NCBI GenBank assembly: GCA_963813725.1
Contig: CAWFAI010000013.1
Span: forward strand, 62,001-126,000
Direction of reading: 5' to 3'
DNA from: VGBV01 sp963813725
Lineage (GTDB): Bacteria > Actinomycetota > Thermoleophilia > Solirubrobacterales > 70-9
Length of the DNA: 64,000 bases
The notes below the pieces were generated by a model. That model did no database searches. It was given only the letters and a program-made list of their open reading frames with translations, and was not told where the DNA came from. Shown one piece after another: positions 53,867 through 61,687 of the stretch. The position numbers were made by a program, and so were the translations under genes. Numbering within the stretch: position 1 is the first letter of the stretch; each line of letters starts with the position of its first letter.

Positions 53867-54940
53867 CTAGTGCTTGATCGTGATCACGTCGCCGTCACCG
53901 ACGACGTAGTCGCGGCCCTCGATGCGCAGGGTGCCGCGGTCGCGCGCCCCGGCGTAGCCGCCCGCTGCGATCAGCTCGTCCCAGGCCACCACCTCGGCGC
54001 GCACGAATCCACGCTGGATGTCGGTGTGGACCTTGCCGGCGGCGTCCCAGGCGGTCCCGCCGCGCCTCAGCGTGCGGCCGGTCGCCTCGGCGTCCCGGTC
54101 GGCCGTGAAGAAGCTGACCAGGTCGAGAAGCTTGAAGGCGGCGCGTATGAGGCGCTCGAGGGCCGAGCGATCGACCCCCAGCTCGGACCGCATCTCATCG
54201 GCCTCGGCCGCGTCGAGCTCGCGCAGCTCGGACTCGACGCGGGCGGAGATCGCGACGGTTCCCGCCCCCGCCGCGGCCGCCCGCGCCGCCAGTTCGCCAG
54301 GGACATCGGTCTCGCCCTCGTCGACGTTCGCGACGTAGAGGACGGGCTTCGCGGTCAGCGGGCTGAGCTTGCGCAGGGCGTCCGCCGCCGCCTCGGGCGG
54401 CGGCACCTCGGCGGCGCGGCGGCCGGATCCCAGGGCCTCGGTGACCGTCTCCAGCCACTCGCGCTCGGCGACGGCCGCCTTCTCGCCCGAGCGGGCCTCG
54501 CGCGTGATCTTCTCCAGGCGGCGCTCGGCGCCCTCCAGGTCGGCGGCCAGCAGCTCGGCCTCGATCAGCTCCGCGTCGGCAGCCGGGTCGACCCGGCCCT
54601 CGGGATGGGCCACCTCCCCGGCGCCATGAGCGCGGATCACGTGGCAGATCGCGTCGGTCTCGCGGATCGATGCAAGGAAGCGGTTGCCGAGGCCCTCCCC
54701 CTCGGCCGCCCCCTTGACCAGGCCGGCGATGTCGTAGAACTCGATCGTCTCGCGCACGACCGATGAGGAGCCCAGCAGCTCCGCGATCCGGTCCAGGCGC
54801 TCGTCGGGGACCTCGACCACCGCGACGTTCGGCTCCACGGTGGTGAACGGGTAGTCGCCGGTCTCGGCGCCCGCGGCGGTCAGCGCGTTGAAGAGGGTGG
54901 ACTTGCCCGCATTGGGCATGCCGACGATCCCGATCTTCAT
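53867..54940 (-). CDS. ychF: Ribosome-binding ATPase YchF (Obg family)
   Basis: A 357-residue Obg-family nucleotidase. G1 is GMPNAGKST (residues 7-15), the G3 region is FYDIAGLVKGAAEGEGLGNRFL and the G4 position reads NVDE where GTPases have NKxD, the change that makes YchF prefer ATP. The C-terminal TGS domain ends EGRDYVVGDGDVITIKH. It associates with ribosomes and the stress response. It follows the PAP2 gene by 22 bases on the same strand and has no -10 of its own at the start codon. Confidence 0.95.
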   Translation of the reverse strand: MKIGIVGMPNAGKSTLFNALTAAGAETGDYPFTTVEPNVAVVEVPDERLDRIAELLGSSSVVRETIEFYDIAGLVKGAAEGEGLGNRFLASIRETDAICHVIRAHGAGEVAHPEGRVDPAADAELIEAELLAADLEGAERRLEKITREARSGEKAAVAEREWLETVTEALGSGRRAAEVPPPEAAADALRKLSPLTAKPVLYVANVDEGETDVPGELAARAAAAGAGTVAISARVESELRELDAAEADEMRSELGVDRSALERLIRAAFKLLDLVSFFTADRDAEATGRTLRRGGTAWDAAGKVHTDIQRGFVRAEVVAWDELIAAGGYAGARDRGTLRIEGRDYVVGDGDVITIKH

Positions 54941-54962
54941 CGGCGGCGATTCAGGGTGAGGG

Positions 54963-55466
54963 TCACGTGAGCGCGTCCAGCGGCCACGCCAGGCCCAGCC
55001 CGGCGCCGAGCAGGGCGCCGCCCAGAACGTCGGAGGGGTAGTGCATGCCCAGGTAGGGCCGGCCCGCGGCGATCAGGACGGCGAGCGCAAAGAGGACGGC
55101 TGCCGCGGGGTCGATCCGCGTCATCGCGGTCGCGCACGCGAACGACGCCGTCGCGTGCGCCGAGGGGAAGCTCAGCGAGCTGGGGGCACCGCCCAGCGGG
55201 GGAAGGCCGTCGAGCACGGGGCGGCGGCGGCGCACGATCAGCTTCACGGCGAAGTTGAGGCCGATCGCGAGCGGGCCCAGCACGCCCGCCAGCAGCCACT
55301 GCTCGCGCTGGCCGGAATCGATCAGCGCCATCGCGATCCCGATCGCGAGCCAGATCCAGCCGTACTCGCCCAGCAGGGCGAGGAACTTCGCGAATGCCTC
55401 GCGGCGCGGGCCGTGGAAGCGGGTCCGCATCGCGACCAGCAGGCGGCTGTCGAGCTGTTGCAGCAC
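54963..55466 (-). CDS. PAP2-type membrane phosphatase
   Basis: A 167-residue membrane phosphatase with the three PAP2 motifs: KLIVRRRRP, PSAHA and GRPYLGMHYPSD. Hydrophobic segments surround these, placing the active site outside the membrane. Substrates may be phosphatidic acid, undecaprenyl or decaprenyl pyrophosphate, or decaprenylphosphoryl ribose-5-phosphate. TATTCT (55478-55473) ends six bases before GTG 55466, and the hexamer overlaps that of the divergent gene. Confidence 0.88.
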   Translation of the reverse strand: MLQQLDSRLLVAMRTRFHGPRREAFAKFLALLGEYGWIWLAIGIAMALIDSGQREQWLLAGVLGPLAIGLNFAVKLIVRRRRPVLDGLPPLGGAPSSLSFPSAHATASFACATAMTRIDPAAAVLFALAVLIAAGRPYLGMHYPSDVLGGALLGAGLGLAWPLDALT

Positions 55467-55472
55467 CGGCGC

Positions 55473-55482
55473 AGAATACGGT
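55473..55482. promoter_or_regulatory. Overlapping divergent -10 elements (PAP2 / BtrH-like)
   Basis: AGAATACGGT contains TATTCT on the minus strand (55478-55473) and TACGGT on the plus strand (55477-55482); the two share the central TA. The start codons lie six and seven bases away, only 23 bases apart. Confidence 0.7.
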
Positions 55483-55489
55483 TCAGGCC

Positions 55490-56521
55490 GTGAGCGACCG
55501 CGAGCGCCAGAGAATCCACCCGATGGCCACCGCGACGGGCAGGACGATGGTCCCCGGCTACGAGCACGTGCCGGGCAACCACTGTGGCTCGACCGCGCTG
55601 CGGAACCTGCTGGCCTTCCACGGCTGCGAGATCAGCGAGGAGATGGCGTTCGGGCTGGGCGCCGGCGCCTGCTTCTTCTACGTCCCCCTGGACGGGCAGT
55701 CGCCGTCGCGCTTCACCAACGGGCGAGCGGCGCGGCTGGAGGAGAACTTCCTCGAGCTGACCGGCGCGCCGCTGCGGCTGCGCACCGACGAGGACCCCGG
55801 CCGCAGCTGGGAGCTGGCCCGCGAGGACGTGGACGCCGGCCGGCCGGTTCTGCTGCTGACCGACCTCTACTACCTGGACCACTACGGCCGCTCGGCGCAC
55901 TTCCCTGGGCACGCCGTGGTGCTGGCCGGCTACGACGAGGAGGCCGCCTGGCTCTCGGACACCGGCTTCGAGGAGTTGCAGGCGACGCGGCTGGAGAACC
56001 TGGCCGAGGCCCGGCACTCCCAGCACCCGGCGTTCCCGCTTTCGGGCCAGATGATCGACACCGAGCCGAACGGCGACGCCGGGGCGCTCGACCCGGAGAA
56101 GCTGGAGGCCGCCGCCCCGGCGGCGATCGAGCGGGCGGCCGAGCAGATGCACGAACCCGCCCTGGGCGAGTTCCAGGGCCTGCCGGCGCTGGAGCGGCTC
56201 GCGGCCGAGGTCGGCGACTGGCCGCAGGCCGTTGCGGACGCACAGTGGTGCGCCCGCTTCCTCTTTCAGGTGATCGAGCGCCGCGGGACGGGCGGGGGCA
56301 ACTTCCGGCTCATGTACTCCCGCTTCCTGGCGGAGGCGGGGCGGGAGGAGTCCGCGCTGGCCGCCGAGGCCGCCCGCCTGTGGACCTCGCTCGCCGGCGC
56401 CGCCCGCGCCGTCAGCGAGGACGACGAGGCCGACGCCGCGCGCTGGAGCGCGCTGGGCGCCGAGGCCGAGAGGGTGCTGCAGGCCGAGCGGCGCCTCTGG
56501 GACGCGCTGGCTGCCGGCTGA
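55490..56521 (+). CDS. BtrH-like protein (BtrH N-terminal plus DUF4872)
   Basis: A 343-residue protein with the papain-like BtrH N-terminal domain: NHCGSTALRNLLAFHG (likely catalytic cysteine), DVDAGRPVLLLTDLYYLDHYG and FPGHAVVLAGYDEEAAWLSDTGF (likely histidine). A DUF4872 helical domain runs to the end. BtrH transfers an acyl chain from carrier protein to an aminoglycoside in butirosin synthesis; related proteins occur in many actinobacteria with unknown acceptors. No aminoglycoside or carrier-protein gene is visible here. TACGGT ends seven bases before GTG 55490, which fixes this start over longer in-frame ones. Confidence 0.78.
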   Translation: MSDRERQRIHPMATATGRTMVPGYEHVPGNHCGSTALRNLLAFHGCEISEEMAFGLGAGACFFYVPLDGQSPSRFTNGRAARLEENFLELTGAPLRLRTDEDPGRSWELAREDVDAGRPVLLLTDLYYLDHYGRSAHFPGHAVVLAGYDEEAAWLSDTGFEELQATRLENLAEARHSQHPAFPLSGQMIDTEPNGDAGALDPEKLEAAAPAAIERAAEQMHEPALGEFQGLPALERLAAEVGDWPQAVADAQWCARFLFQVIERRGTGGGNFRLMYSRFLAEAGREESALAAEAARLWTSLAGAARAVSEDDEADAARWSALGAEAERVLQAERRLWDALAAG

Positions 56522-56524
56522 GGG

Positions 56525-57145
56525 CTAGCCCGTCGGCTTCGAGAAGCGGGCGAAGAACCCGAGCGCATTGCCTGAGCGCGTCTCGAACTCCAGGCCCGCT
56601 CCGGCGGCGCGCAGCCGCATCGGTTTGATCGCGACGTAGTGGGGGTCGCCCATGAGCTCGCCGACGACAAGCCTGCCCCCGGGCTTCAGCACCCGGGCAA
56701 GCTCGCGAAGGGCCGCGTCCTGGTCGGGGACCTCGCCCAGCACGGTCACCAGGAAGGCGGCGTCGAAGCAGGCGTCCTCGTAGGGCATCGCCGTCGCGTC
56801 GGCCTGGGTCGGGACGACGTTATCGATTCCGCCCTCGATGGCCCGGCCCATCGTGTGCTCGAGCATCTCCGACTGTACGTCGAGGATCTCGACCTTGCCG
56901 TCGGGACCGACCCAGTCGGCGACGTCGAGCGTGTAGTAACCGGTGCCGGGACCTACCTCGAGCACGCGCTCGCCGGGCCGCGGCGCCAGCACCTCGCGCA
57001 GGCGATCGCGAGTGATGATCGGGTGCGGCGCCTGCACCCAGAAACGCTGGCTGTAAGGGCAGGCCGACGGGTTCTTGCGCCACCACAGCGCCGCACCGGC
57101 GACCGCCAGCCCCGCGGCGACGAGCAGCCCCTTGAGGGACCTCAC
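56525..57145 (-). CDS. Membrane-anchored SAM-dependent methyltransferase
   Basis: A 206-residue class I methyltransferase with an N-terminal membrane segment (LLVAAGLAVAGAALWW). The SAM site is VLEVGPGTGYYTLDVADWVG, followed by VEILDVQSEML, DATAMPYEDACFDAAFLVTVLGEVPD and LKPGGRLVVGELMGDPHY, the UbiE-like layout. The substrate is unknown, perhaps a lipid or quinone given the anchor. The start is GTG 57145, in a four-base GTGA overlap with the upstream small gene. Confidence 0.82.
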   Translation of the reverse strand: MRSLKGLLVAAGLAVAGAALWWRKNPSACPYSQRFWVQAPHPIITRDRLREVLAPRPGERVLEVGPGTGYYTLDVADWVGPDGKVEILDVQSEMLEHTMGRAIEGGIDNVVPTQADATAMPYEDACFDAAFLVTVLGEVPDQDAALRELARVLKPGGRLVVGELMGDPHYVAIKPMRLRAAGAGLEFETRSGNALGFFARFSKPTG

Positions 57146-57360
57146 CCGCTGAAGCCGACCGTCTGCGCCGGCGCGTCGGTGCGCACGAACACGACCTGCG
57201 CCAGGTCCAGCGAGACGGTCCCGGTCGGGGTCTCGACGTCGGCCCACCCCCGCGACTTCTCGAGCGCCTTGCGCAGCTCCTTCAGCTTCTCGGGGTCGAG
57301 GCGGATCGCGATCACCTGGCCTCCCGAGAAGCCGACCTCGACGAGCTCGACGTCAGCCAT
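57142..57360 (-). CDS. Small conserved-looking protein of unknown function
   Basis: A 72-residue acidic-basic protein: VELVEVGFSGGQVIAIRLDPEKLKEL, then a strand-rich end GTVSLDLAQVVFVRTD. It resembles a small beta-alpha-beta fold, but no family is recognised. It overlaps methylmalonyl-CoA epimerase by eight bases upstream and the methyltransferase by four downstream, so it is clearly expressed in one operon with them. Confidence 0.6.
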   Translation of the reverse strand: MADVELVEVGFSGGQVIAIRLDPEKLKELRKALEKSRGWADVETPTGTVSLDLAQVVFVRTDAPAQTVGFSG

Positions 57361-57760
57361 CAGCCGGCTCGACGATCTCGGTCAGCACGCCACCGGTTGA
57401 GCGCGGGTGCAGGAAGGCGACGCGGGAATCCCGGATCCCCTGGCGCGGCTCGGCGTCGATCAGCTCGATCCCGGAGTCCCGGAGCTTTCCCAGCGTCCCG
57501 TCGATGTCGGCGACCGCGTAAGCGACGTGGTGCAGGCCGGGGCCGCGCTGGTCGAGGTACTTGCCCACGGGGGTCTCGGGGCCGAGGGGCCGTAGCAGCT
57601 CGACGTGCCCGTCGCCGACGTCCAGCAGGACGGCCTCGACTCCCTGGGACTCCACGGTCTCGCGGTGGGCGACGGGCATCCCCAGCGTTCCCTCGTACAG
57701 GGCGAGGGCCCCGTCCAGGTCGTCGGTGGCGACGCCGATGTGATCGATCCGGCCGAGCAT
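57353..57760 (-). CDS. mce: Methylmalonyl-CoA epimerase
   Basis: A 135-residue VOC-fold epimerase that interconverts (R)- and (S)-methylmalonyl-CoA in propionate metabolism. It has the two metal-binding halves IDHIGVATDDLDGALALYEGTLG with HRETVESQGVEAVLLDVGDGHVELL, and GPGLHHVAYAVADIDGTL with FLHPRSTGGVLTEIVE. No mutase gene is present in the window. TAGACT (57773-57768) ends seven bases before ATG 57760; it heads a three-gene operon with the small protein and the methyltransferase. Confidence 0.9.
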   Translation of the reverse strand: MLGRIDHIGVATDDLDGALALYEGTLGMPVAHRETVESQGVEAVLLDVGDGHVELLRPLGPETPVGKYLDQRGPGLHHVAYAVADIDGTLGKLRDSGIELIDAEPRQGIRDSRVAFLHPRSTGGVLTEIVEPADG

Positions 57761-57770
57761 CGCGGCAAGT

Positions 57771-58616
57771 CTATTCAGCGGCCTCTTCCGGCCCGCCCGA
57801 CGCCTCCTGTTCGACGCGGAGGATCTCGCGCAACGCCGCCACCCCCACCTCGAGCTGCTCCGACGTCGGCTCCTTGGTCGCGATCAGGCGCTGAATCTCG
57901 TGGCCTGGGCGGTGAAAGGCGCGCGCAGCCGTAGTCTCGGGGTTGCGGTCGCTCCAGGCGAACATCTCGGCGGCGAGCGAGATGCTGGCGACGCCGACCG
58001 CTGTGCGGGCGAGCGGCCCCGGCCGCTCCACCAGCCTGTCCACGAGCAGTTGGCCCGCGGCCGACATCAGCACCATCGGGGCGACGAGGTTGGAGCCGCA
58101 GCGGTTGTGCTCCTTGGTCGCCGACGCCGGATCCTCGGACCCGGCCTCATATGCGCCGATCGCCTTGTGCTCGACCCCGTGGTAGGCCGCGAGGTCGCGG
58201 TTGCCCAGCGCGACCATGGCCGGCAGCAAGCCGAGCGCGGCCTGGGCCACCTCGCCCCCGGCGCTGCTGCCGCGGGAGCGCAGGGAGCGGCTGACGCCCG
58301 AGGCCACCACCATCGCGCCCAGCACCCTGGGGTCCTCGAAGGGGAGGCGGGCGGGCCGCAGGCGCAGCCGCACCAGCGGGATCAGCAGGAACGCCTCGGC
58401 CAGGCGCAGCGGGCCGCGCAGCAGGGGCATCCGCCCGGCCAGGTCCGGCGCCAGCACCGGCTTCGCGCCCGAGGCGATGCGGATTTCGCCATCGGAGTCA
58501 CGCGCCGCCGCGGCCCACGAGGTCGGCCCGTGGATCAGCAACCCGTTGCGCAATGCCATCCCTCCCAGCCGCAGCGGCGGCTGTTCGGTGGGCGGCTGTC
58601 CGTTCTCCGAGCTCAT
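57771..58616 (-). CDS. DUF1385 family protein
   Basis: A 281-residue protein with the DUF1385 features LRLGGMALRNGLLIHGPTSWAAA, YHGVEHKAIGAYEAG and HNRCGSNLVAPMVLMSA, and several hydrophobic segments. This family is thought to be metal-binding because of its conserved His/Glu/Cys residues; its function is unknown. It is coupled to the M20 peptidase gene upstream through an ATGA overlap. Confidence 0.82.
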   Translation of the reverse strand: MSSENGQPPTEQPPLRLGGMALRNGLLIHGPTSWAAAARDSDGEIRIASGAKPVLAPDLAGRMPLLRGPLRLAEAFLLIPLVRLRLRPARLPFEDPRVLGAMVVASGVSRSLRSRGSSAGGEVAQAALGLLPAMVALGNRDLAAYHGVEHKAIGAYEAGSEDPASATKEHNRCGSNLVAPMVLMSAAGQLLVDRLVERPGPLARTAVGVASISLAAEMFAWSDRNPETTAARAFHRPGHEIQRLIATKEPTSEQLEVGVAALREILRVEQEASGGPEEAAE

Positions 58617-59965
58617 GCGGTTCCCTCACTCAGCATTCTGGTGGCCAGGTCGGCGAAGAAGGAGGCCGCCAGCTCCACGTCGGCCGCCGGCACCCGCTCG
58701 TCGGCGCCGTGGATCAGCGGCGCGGCCTCCAACAGGCCGATGGCCCGGTGCGGGCAGAAGCCATATACCACGGCCGAGCCGAAGGCCTCGCGGAACCAGC
58801 GGCTGTCGCTGAAGCCCGGCATCGCCATCGGAACCAGCTCGGCGCCCGGGTCGGCCTCGGCGAGCCAGGCGCGGATCGCGTCGGCGAGCGGGGACTCAAA
58901 GGGCGAGCGGTTGCCGACCACGGCCTCGCTGAACTCCAGCTCGTAGTCACCCTCGCCCAGCGCCCCCTCGATCCGGCCACGTGCCCAGTCGGCGTCCCGG
59001 CCCGGCGGCACGCGGCAGTCCACCAACACCTCGGCGGAGGACGGGATCACGTTCGCCTTCTCGCCGGCCTTGACCTTGGTCGGGGTCAGGGTTGCCCCCA
59101 GGATCGGCTCGGCCAGGAATGTCGCCAGCAGGGGCTGTTCCGCGCGCAGGCGCTCGAGGCCCCGCTGGACGCCTTCCGTTCCCTCGAAGCTCTCTCCGTA
59201 GAGGGCCGAGAGGAACTCCAGCCCCTCCTCGGTGGGCTCGGGCGGAGGCTGCTCGCGCAGCCTCGCGATCAGCGGGGCCAGCTTCAGCAGGGCGTTCTCG
59301 CCGATCTTCGGCAGCGAGGCGTGGCCGGCGCGACCGCTGGTTCTGACGCGGCACCGGACGATGCCCTTCTCGCCGACGCACAGGGTGTAGAGCCTGCGGC
59401 CGCCGACCTCGATCGTTGCTCCGCCGCCCTCGTTGAGGACGAAGTCGCTGCGCACCTTGTCCGGGTGCTGTTCGCAGAGCCAGCGCGCGCCCAGGTCCCC
59501 GCCGGTTTCCTCGTCCGCGGTGATGACCAGCAGCAGCTCGCCCCGAGGCGGCGTCCACCCGCTTCGCCCGAGGGCGAGGCAGGCCGCCAGCTCGGCCGCG
59601 ACCTGGCCCTTCATGTCCAGCGCGCCCCGGCCCCAGACCCACCCGTCCACCAGCTCGCCGCCCCAGGGGTCTCGGGTCCATTCCTCGGGGTCGGCGCGGA
59701 CGGTGTCCACGTGCGAGAGCAGGGTCACGGTCGGCCCCTCGGCCTCGCCCCTGAGCCTGGCGAGGAGGTTCGCTCGCCCGGGCTCGGCCTCGAGTAGCTC
59801 GCACTCGAAGCCCGCGTCACGCAGCAGTGCCGCCGTCTGCTCCTGCACGGCGCGCTCCTTGCCGGGCGGGTTGACGGTGTCGACGCGGATCAGGCGCTGA
59901 AGCTGCTCCACCGCGGCGGCGCCGAGGCCCGCCGGGGAAGCCGTCGCTGCCGTTCCCTCCGCCAT
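58613..59965 (-). CDS. M20 family zinc peptidase
   Basis: A 450-residue dinuclear-zinc hydrolase of the ArgE/DapE/CPG2 group. Visible ligands and catalytic residues are LLSHVDTV (His), GRGALDMKGQVAAEL (bridging Asp), ITADEETGGDLGARWL (catalytic Glu and ligand) and HGADERVPAADVELA (His, near the end); the lid domain with GRAGHASLP is inserted. The substrate is a dipeptide or N-acyl amino acid. TAAGCT (59977-59972) ends six bases before ATG 59965. Confidence 0.9.
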   Translation of the reverse strand: MAEGTAATASPAGLGAAAVEQLQRLIRVDTVNPPGKERAVQEQTAALLRDAGFECELLEAEPGRANLLARLRGEAEGPTVTLLSHVDTVRADPEEWTRDPWGGELVDGWVWGRGALDMKGQVAAELAACLALGRSGWTPPRGELLLVITADEETGGDLGARWLCEQHPDKVRSDFVLNEGGGATIEVGGRRLYTLCVGEKGIVRCRVRTSGRAGHASLPKIGENALLKLAPLIARLREQPPPEPTEEGLEFLSALYGESFEGTEGVQRGLERLRAEQPLLATFLAEPILGATLTPTKVKAGEKANVIPSSAEVLVDCRVPPGRDADWARGRIEGALGEGDYELEFSEAVVGNRSPFESPLADAIRAWLAEADPGAELVPMAMPGFSDSRWFREAFGSAVVYGFCPHRAIGLLEAAPLIHGADERVPAADVELAASFFADLATRMLSEGTA

Positions 59966-60010
59966 GGGGTCAGCTTAGACGCACCCGGATCGTGGCCATT
60001 CGCCGGTCGC

Positions 60011-60490
60011 CTAGTGGGAGCTGTGGCGCCCGGCGATCAGGTCGAGCGCGTGCGGGAGCGCCGGGGCGATCGCCTCGCCGGCCTCCGCGATGCTCCTGGG
60101 GCTGCCCGGGAAGTTGACGATCAGGGTGCCGCCCCGGATCCCGGCGACGGCCCTCGACAGCATCCAGTGCTTGGTGTGAGGTCGCGACGCCGCCCGCATC
60201 GCCTCGGGGATGCCCGGAGCCTCGCGCTCGATCACCGCCCGCGTCGCCTCGGGCGTGAGGTCGTTCGGCGTGAAGCCGGTGCCGCCCGTGGTCAGCACGA
60301 GCTCGCAGCCCTCCTCGTCGGCCCAGTGGCGCAGGCGCTCGGCGATCTGCTCGCGATCGTCCGGGATCAGCTCGCGCCCGGCGATCTCGGCGCCCAACCC
60401 CGTGGCGAAGGACGCGAGCGCGTCCCCGCTCTCGTCGGCGCCCTCGCCGGCCGCCCTCGAGGTCGAGACCGTGACGATCGCGGCGCGCAA
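60011..60490 (-). CDS. mogA: Molybdenum cofactor adenylyltransferase, MogA/MoaB type
   Basis: A 159-residue protein that adenylates molybdopterin before metal insertion. Signature segments are VTVSTSRAAGEGADESGDAL, LVLTTGGTGFTPNDLTPEAT and VAGIRGGTLIVNFPGSPRSIAEA. Whether it acts like MogA or MoaB cannot be told from sequence alone. The start is TTG 60490, four bases after the moaC stop. It is the last gene of the moeA-moaDE-moaC-mogA operon. Confidence 0.88.
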   Translation of the reverse strand: MRAAIVTVSTSRAAGEGADESGDALASFATGLGAEIAGRELIPDDREQIAERLRHWADEEGCELVLTTGGTGFTPNDLTPEATRAVIEREAPGIPEAMRAASRPHTKHWMLSRAVAGIRGGTLIVNFPGSPRSIAEAGEAIAPALPHALDLIAGRHSSH

Positions 60491-60494
60491 CTCG

Positions 60495-60992
60495 CTAGGC
60501 CTCGGCCGCGCCGGCGTCGCTGCGCCAGGTGCCGCTGCGCCCGCCCGACTTCTCCAACAGCCTGACCCGCTCGATCGTCACCCCGCGCTCGAGGCCCTTG
60601 ACCATGTCGTAGACCGTGAGGGCGGCGACCGCACAGGCCGTCATCGCCTCCATGTCGACGCCGGTTCGCGCCACGGTGCGCGCCTCGGCGACCAGGACGA
60701 CGAGGCCGTCTGCCGCCGAGATCGTCGCCTCGACATCGACGAAGGTGAGCGGCAGCGGATGCGCCAGCGGGATCAGCTCTGCGGCGCGCTTGGCCGCCTG
60801 GATGCCGGCGAGGCGGGCGGTGCCGATCACGTCTCCCTTCGGGGCGTCGCCACGCTCGACCGCGGCCGCGGTCTCCGGGGACATGCGCAGGCGCGCCTCG
60901 GCGCGCGCCCGGCGCTCGCTGCTCTCCTTCTCGCCGACGTCCACCATGCGCGCCGTTCCCGACTCGTCGAGGTGGGTCAGGTCGTCCGCCAT
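60495..60992 (-). CDS. moaC: Cyclic pyranopterin monophosphate synthase
   Basis: A 165-residue enzyme that forms cyclic pyranopterin monophosphate from the MoaA product. It shows LTHLDESGTARMVDVGEKES, GTARLAGIQAAKRAAELIPLAHPLPL and ARTVARTGVDMEAMTACAVAALTVYDMVKG, all active-site segments of MoaC. moaA is not in this window. ATG 60992 overlaps the upstream stop by one base (TGATG), which fixes the start. Confidence 0.92.
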   Translation of the reverse strand: MADDLTHLDESGTARMVDVGEKESSERRARAEARLRMSPETAAAVERGDAPKGDVIGTARLAGIQAAKRAAELIPLAHPLPLTFVDVEATISAADGLVVLVAEARTVARTGVDMEAMTACAVAALTVYDMVKGLERGVTIERVRLLEKSGGRSGTWRSDAGAAEA

Positions 60993-61687
60993 CAGCTCGC
61001 CGGCCCCGTCGTCGCCGAAGGCGGCGGGGCGCCCTCGACCCAGCGGGCGCTCTCGCCGTCCGCCGTGGCCTCGACCTCGCGCTTCCAGATCGGCGCCTCG
61101 GCCTTGATCCGGTCGATCGCCTCGCGCGCGCCGGCGAAGGCCTCGCCGCGGTGGGCGGCGGAGACGGCGACGATCACGCTCGACTCCCCCAGGCCCACGG
61201 GGCCGACTCGGTGCTCGGCGGCCGCGGCCTCGAGGCCGTGGCCGTCGACGCACTCGCGCAGGATCCGCTCGATCCTCTCCGCTGCCATCTCCCCGTAGGC
61301 CTCGTAGTCGAGCCGGGTGACCTCGCGGGTGGTGCCCTGGAAGCTGACGATCGCGCCGGCGCCCGGCCGCGAGACCGAGCTCGCCAGCGCCTCAAGGGAG
61401 AGGGGCTCGTCGGTGACCCGCGCGTGCACGTCACCACCGGCACCGCCGCTGACGGGGGGCACCAGCGCCAGCTCGTCGCCGGCGGCGAGCGGGGTGCCGG
61501 GATCCGCGTAGTCGCGGTTGACGGCCATCGCCACGGGCATCCGGTCCAGCAGCCCGCCCAGCTCGGGGCGCTCGGCGAGCGCGGCGATCGCCTCGGCCAC
61601 CGTCGCCCCGTCCGCCAGCTCGAGATCGATCGAGTCGCTGCCCACCCGCTCGCGCAGCATCGCGAACAGTCGCACGGTGACGGTCAT
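60992..61687 (-). CDS. MoaD-MoaE fusion, molybdopterin synthase (MoaX-like)
   Basis: A 231-residue fusion of the small and large subunits of molybdopterin synthase. Residues 1-82 are a ubiquitin-like MoaD ending in PPVSGG (G81-G82). Residues from about 86 are MoaE, with IVSFQGTTREV, AAHRGEAFAGAREAIDRIKAEAPIWKRE. MoaD needs a free C-terminal Gly-Gly to be made into a thiocarboxylate, so the fusion must be cleaved after G82; M. tuberculosis MoaX is a known precedent. ATG 61687 overlaps the moeA stop (ATGA). A TAGCAT hexamer seven bases upstream, inside moeA, could add internal transcription. Confidence 0.9.
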   Translation of the reverse strand: MTVTVRLFAMLRERVGSDSIDLELADGATVAEAIAALAERPELGGLLDRMPVAMAVNRDYADPGTPLAAGDELALVPPVSGGAGGDVHARVTDEPLSLEALASSVSRPGAGAIVSFQGTTREVTRLDYEAYGEMAAERIERILRECVDGHGLEAAAAEHRVGPVGLGESSVIVAVSAAHRGEAFAGAREAIDRIKAEAPIWKREVEATADGESARWVEGAPPPSATTGPAS

